From DAIDKA01 sp049792815 (GTDB lineage Bacteria > Pseudomonadota > Gammaproteobacteria > Steroidobacterales > Steroidobacteraceae): a stretch of DNA of 42,340 nt. A model generated the notes under the pieces. The model was not told where the DNA came from. It worked only from the letters and a program-made list of their open reading frames with translations, and searched no databases. Positions 41,837 through 42,340 of this stretch are shown here, piece by piece. The translations under genes were made by a program, and so were the position numbers. Numbering within the stretch: position 1 is the first letter of the stretch; each line of letters opens with the position of its first letter. Location of the stretch: assembly GCA_049792815.1 (NCBI GenBank), contig JBARBG010000059.1:1-42340 (forward strand), written 5' to 3'.

Positions 41837-42340
41837 TCAGGCTCCTTGGGTTTGCGGACCCGCCGCCGCTGGCGCCAGCGCCGCCACGACCTGTTCAAGG
41901 CGGTTGAAGCGCGAGCCCTTCACCAGCATGCGTACCGCGGCAGCCGCCGGCCCCATCCCCGACAGCTCGGCGTTAAGGCCCCCAGCCAGCGCGCCGGTTC
42001 CCGCGAACCAGCTGGCCCCGGCCCCAAAGGTTTCCACCGCCAGCTGCGCCAGCGTCCCGGTGGCGAACAGACGCTCGATGCCCGCGGCCCGGGCCGCAAG
42101 GCCGACCTGGCGGTGACTCTCGGTGGCATAGTCGCCAAGTTCACCCATGTCGGCGAACACCAGCCAGCGATGCCCGTCCAGCTGCGCCAACACTTCGATT
42201 GCGGCCTGCACCGAACTCGGATTGGCGTTGTAGGAATCGTCGACGATCCAGGCGCCGCTGGCCGCCCTCTTGAACTGCAGGCGGCCCGGCACCGGACGCG
42301 CGGCGGCGAGCCCGCGCGCGATCTCGGCCAGGCCCAGGCC
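41837..42340 (-). CDS. murF: UDP-MurNAc-tripeptide--D-Ala-D-Ala ligase, C-terminal part only
   Basis: Last cytoplasmic step: joins D-Ala-D-Ala (the Ddl product) to the tripeptide. Only the C-terminal 167 residues are in the window; the 5' part lies beyond 42340. Recognisable are PVPGRLQFKRAASGAWIVDD, SYNANPSSVQAAIEVL and WLVFADMGELGDYA, the MurF C-terminal domain. The frame runs unbroken to the window edge. Confidence 0.95.
   Translation of the reverse strand, partial: GLGLAEIARGLAAARPVPGRLQFKRAASGAWIVDDSYNANPSSVQAAIEVLAQLDGHRWLVFADMGELGDYATESHRQVGLAARAAGIERLFATGTLAQLAVETFGAGASWFAGTGALAGGLNAELSGMGPAAAAVRMLVKGSRFNRLEQVVAALAPAAAGPQTQGA

Overview
The window reads as an ordinary chromosomal segment of a GC-rich gammaproteobacterium. 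The best match is the Xanthomonadales/Nevskiales/Steroidobacter-like part of the class. This rests on gene content and order only: sucCD beside pilSR, pilABCD followed by coaE-zapD-yacG, then mutT-secA-lpxC and the division and cell wall (dcw) cluster. The block pilA-pilB-pilC-(pilD)-coaE-zapD-yacG-mutT-secA-lpxC-ftsZ-...-murF also matches the 2-minute region of E. coli, so the backbone is ancient. No IS element, phage gene, CRISPR array, tRNA or rRNA was seen.

Layout: (1) 1-2084, minus strand: sucD (cut by the window edge) and sucC, TCA cycle. (2) 2199-5302, plus: pilS and pilR, the two-component system that drives sigma-54 transcription of pilin. (3) 5299-17873: an accessory glycan cassette inserted between pilR and pilA. 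It holds three SAM or FkbM methyltransferases, a Wzx-type flippase, three family-2 glycosyltransferases (one a membrane-anchored, GtrB/DPM-like enzyme), two very large polytopic membrane proteins (one with a GT-C-like acidic motif), a GtrA-type flippase and a UDP-galactopyranose-mutase-like FAD protein. Two of the genes (10408-12158) run opposite to the rest. (4) 17874-24345, plus: pilA behind a textbook sigma-54 control region, then pilB, pilC, pilD, coaE, zapD and yacG. (5) 24355-42340, minus: a conserved unknown gene, mutT, secA, an M23 peptidase gene, lpxC, ftsZ, ftsA, ftsQ, ddl, murB, murC, murG, ftsW, murD, mraY and the 3' part of murF. Only dciA lies on the other strand here.

How the parts fit: PilS/PilR sense and switch on pilA. 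PilD processes the prepilin, and PilB and PilC assemble the pilus. The cassette is translationally coupled to pilR (ATGA overlap) and ends 8 bp before the pilA control region. It contains all the parts expected of a lipid-linked-sugar glycosylation system, so glycosylation of the pilin or of a co-regulated surface polymer is a reasonable hypothesis. The dcw block makes UDP-MurNAc-pentapeptide, lipid I and lipid II and builds the divisome, with almost every junction overlapping by 0-8 bases.

Most worth a second look: (a) the pilA upstream region has a perfect -24/-12 promoter, an IHF-like site and two identical CGTCA-N5-TGACG dyads exactly 32 bp apart; (b) the secA leader has an 8-bp inverted repeat that would mask the secA ribosome binding site, with a 28-codon open frame whose stop codon overlaps the upstream arm. 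That is the geometry of secM-secA control but with an unrelated peptide; (c) the glycan cassette itself, with two large membrane proteins of unknown function.
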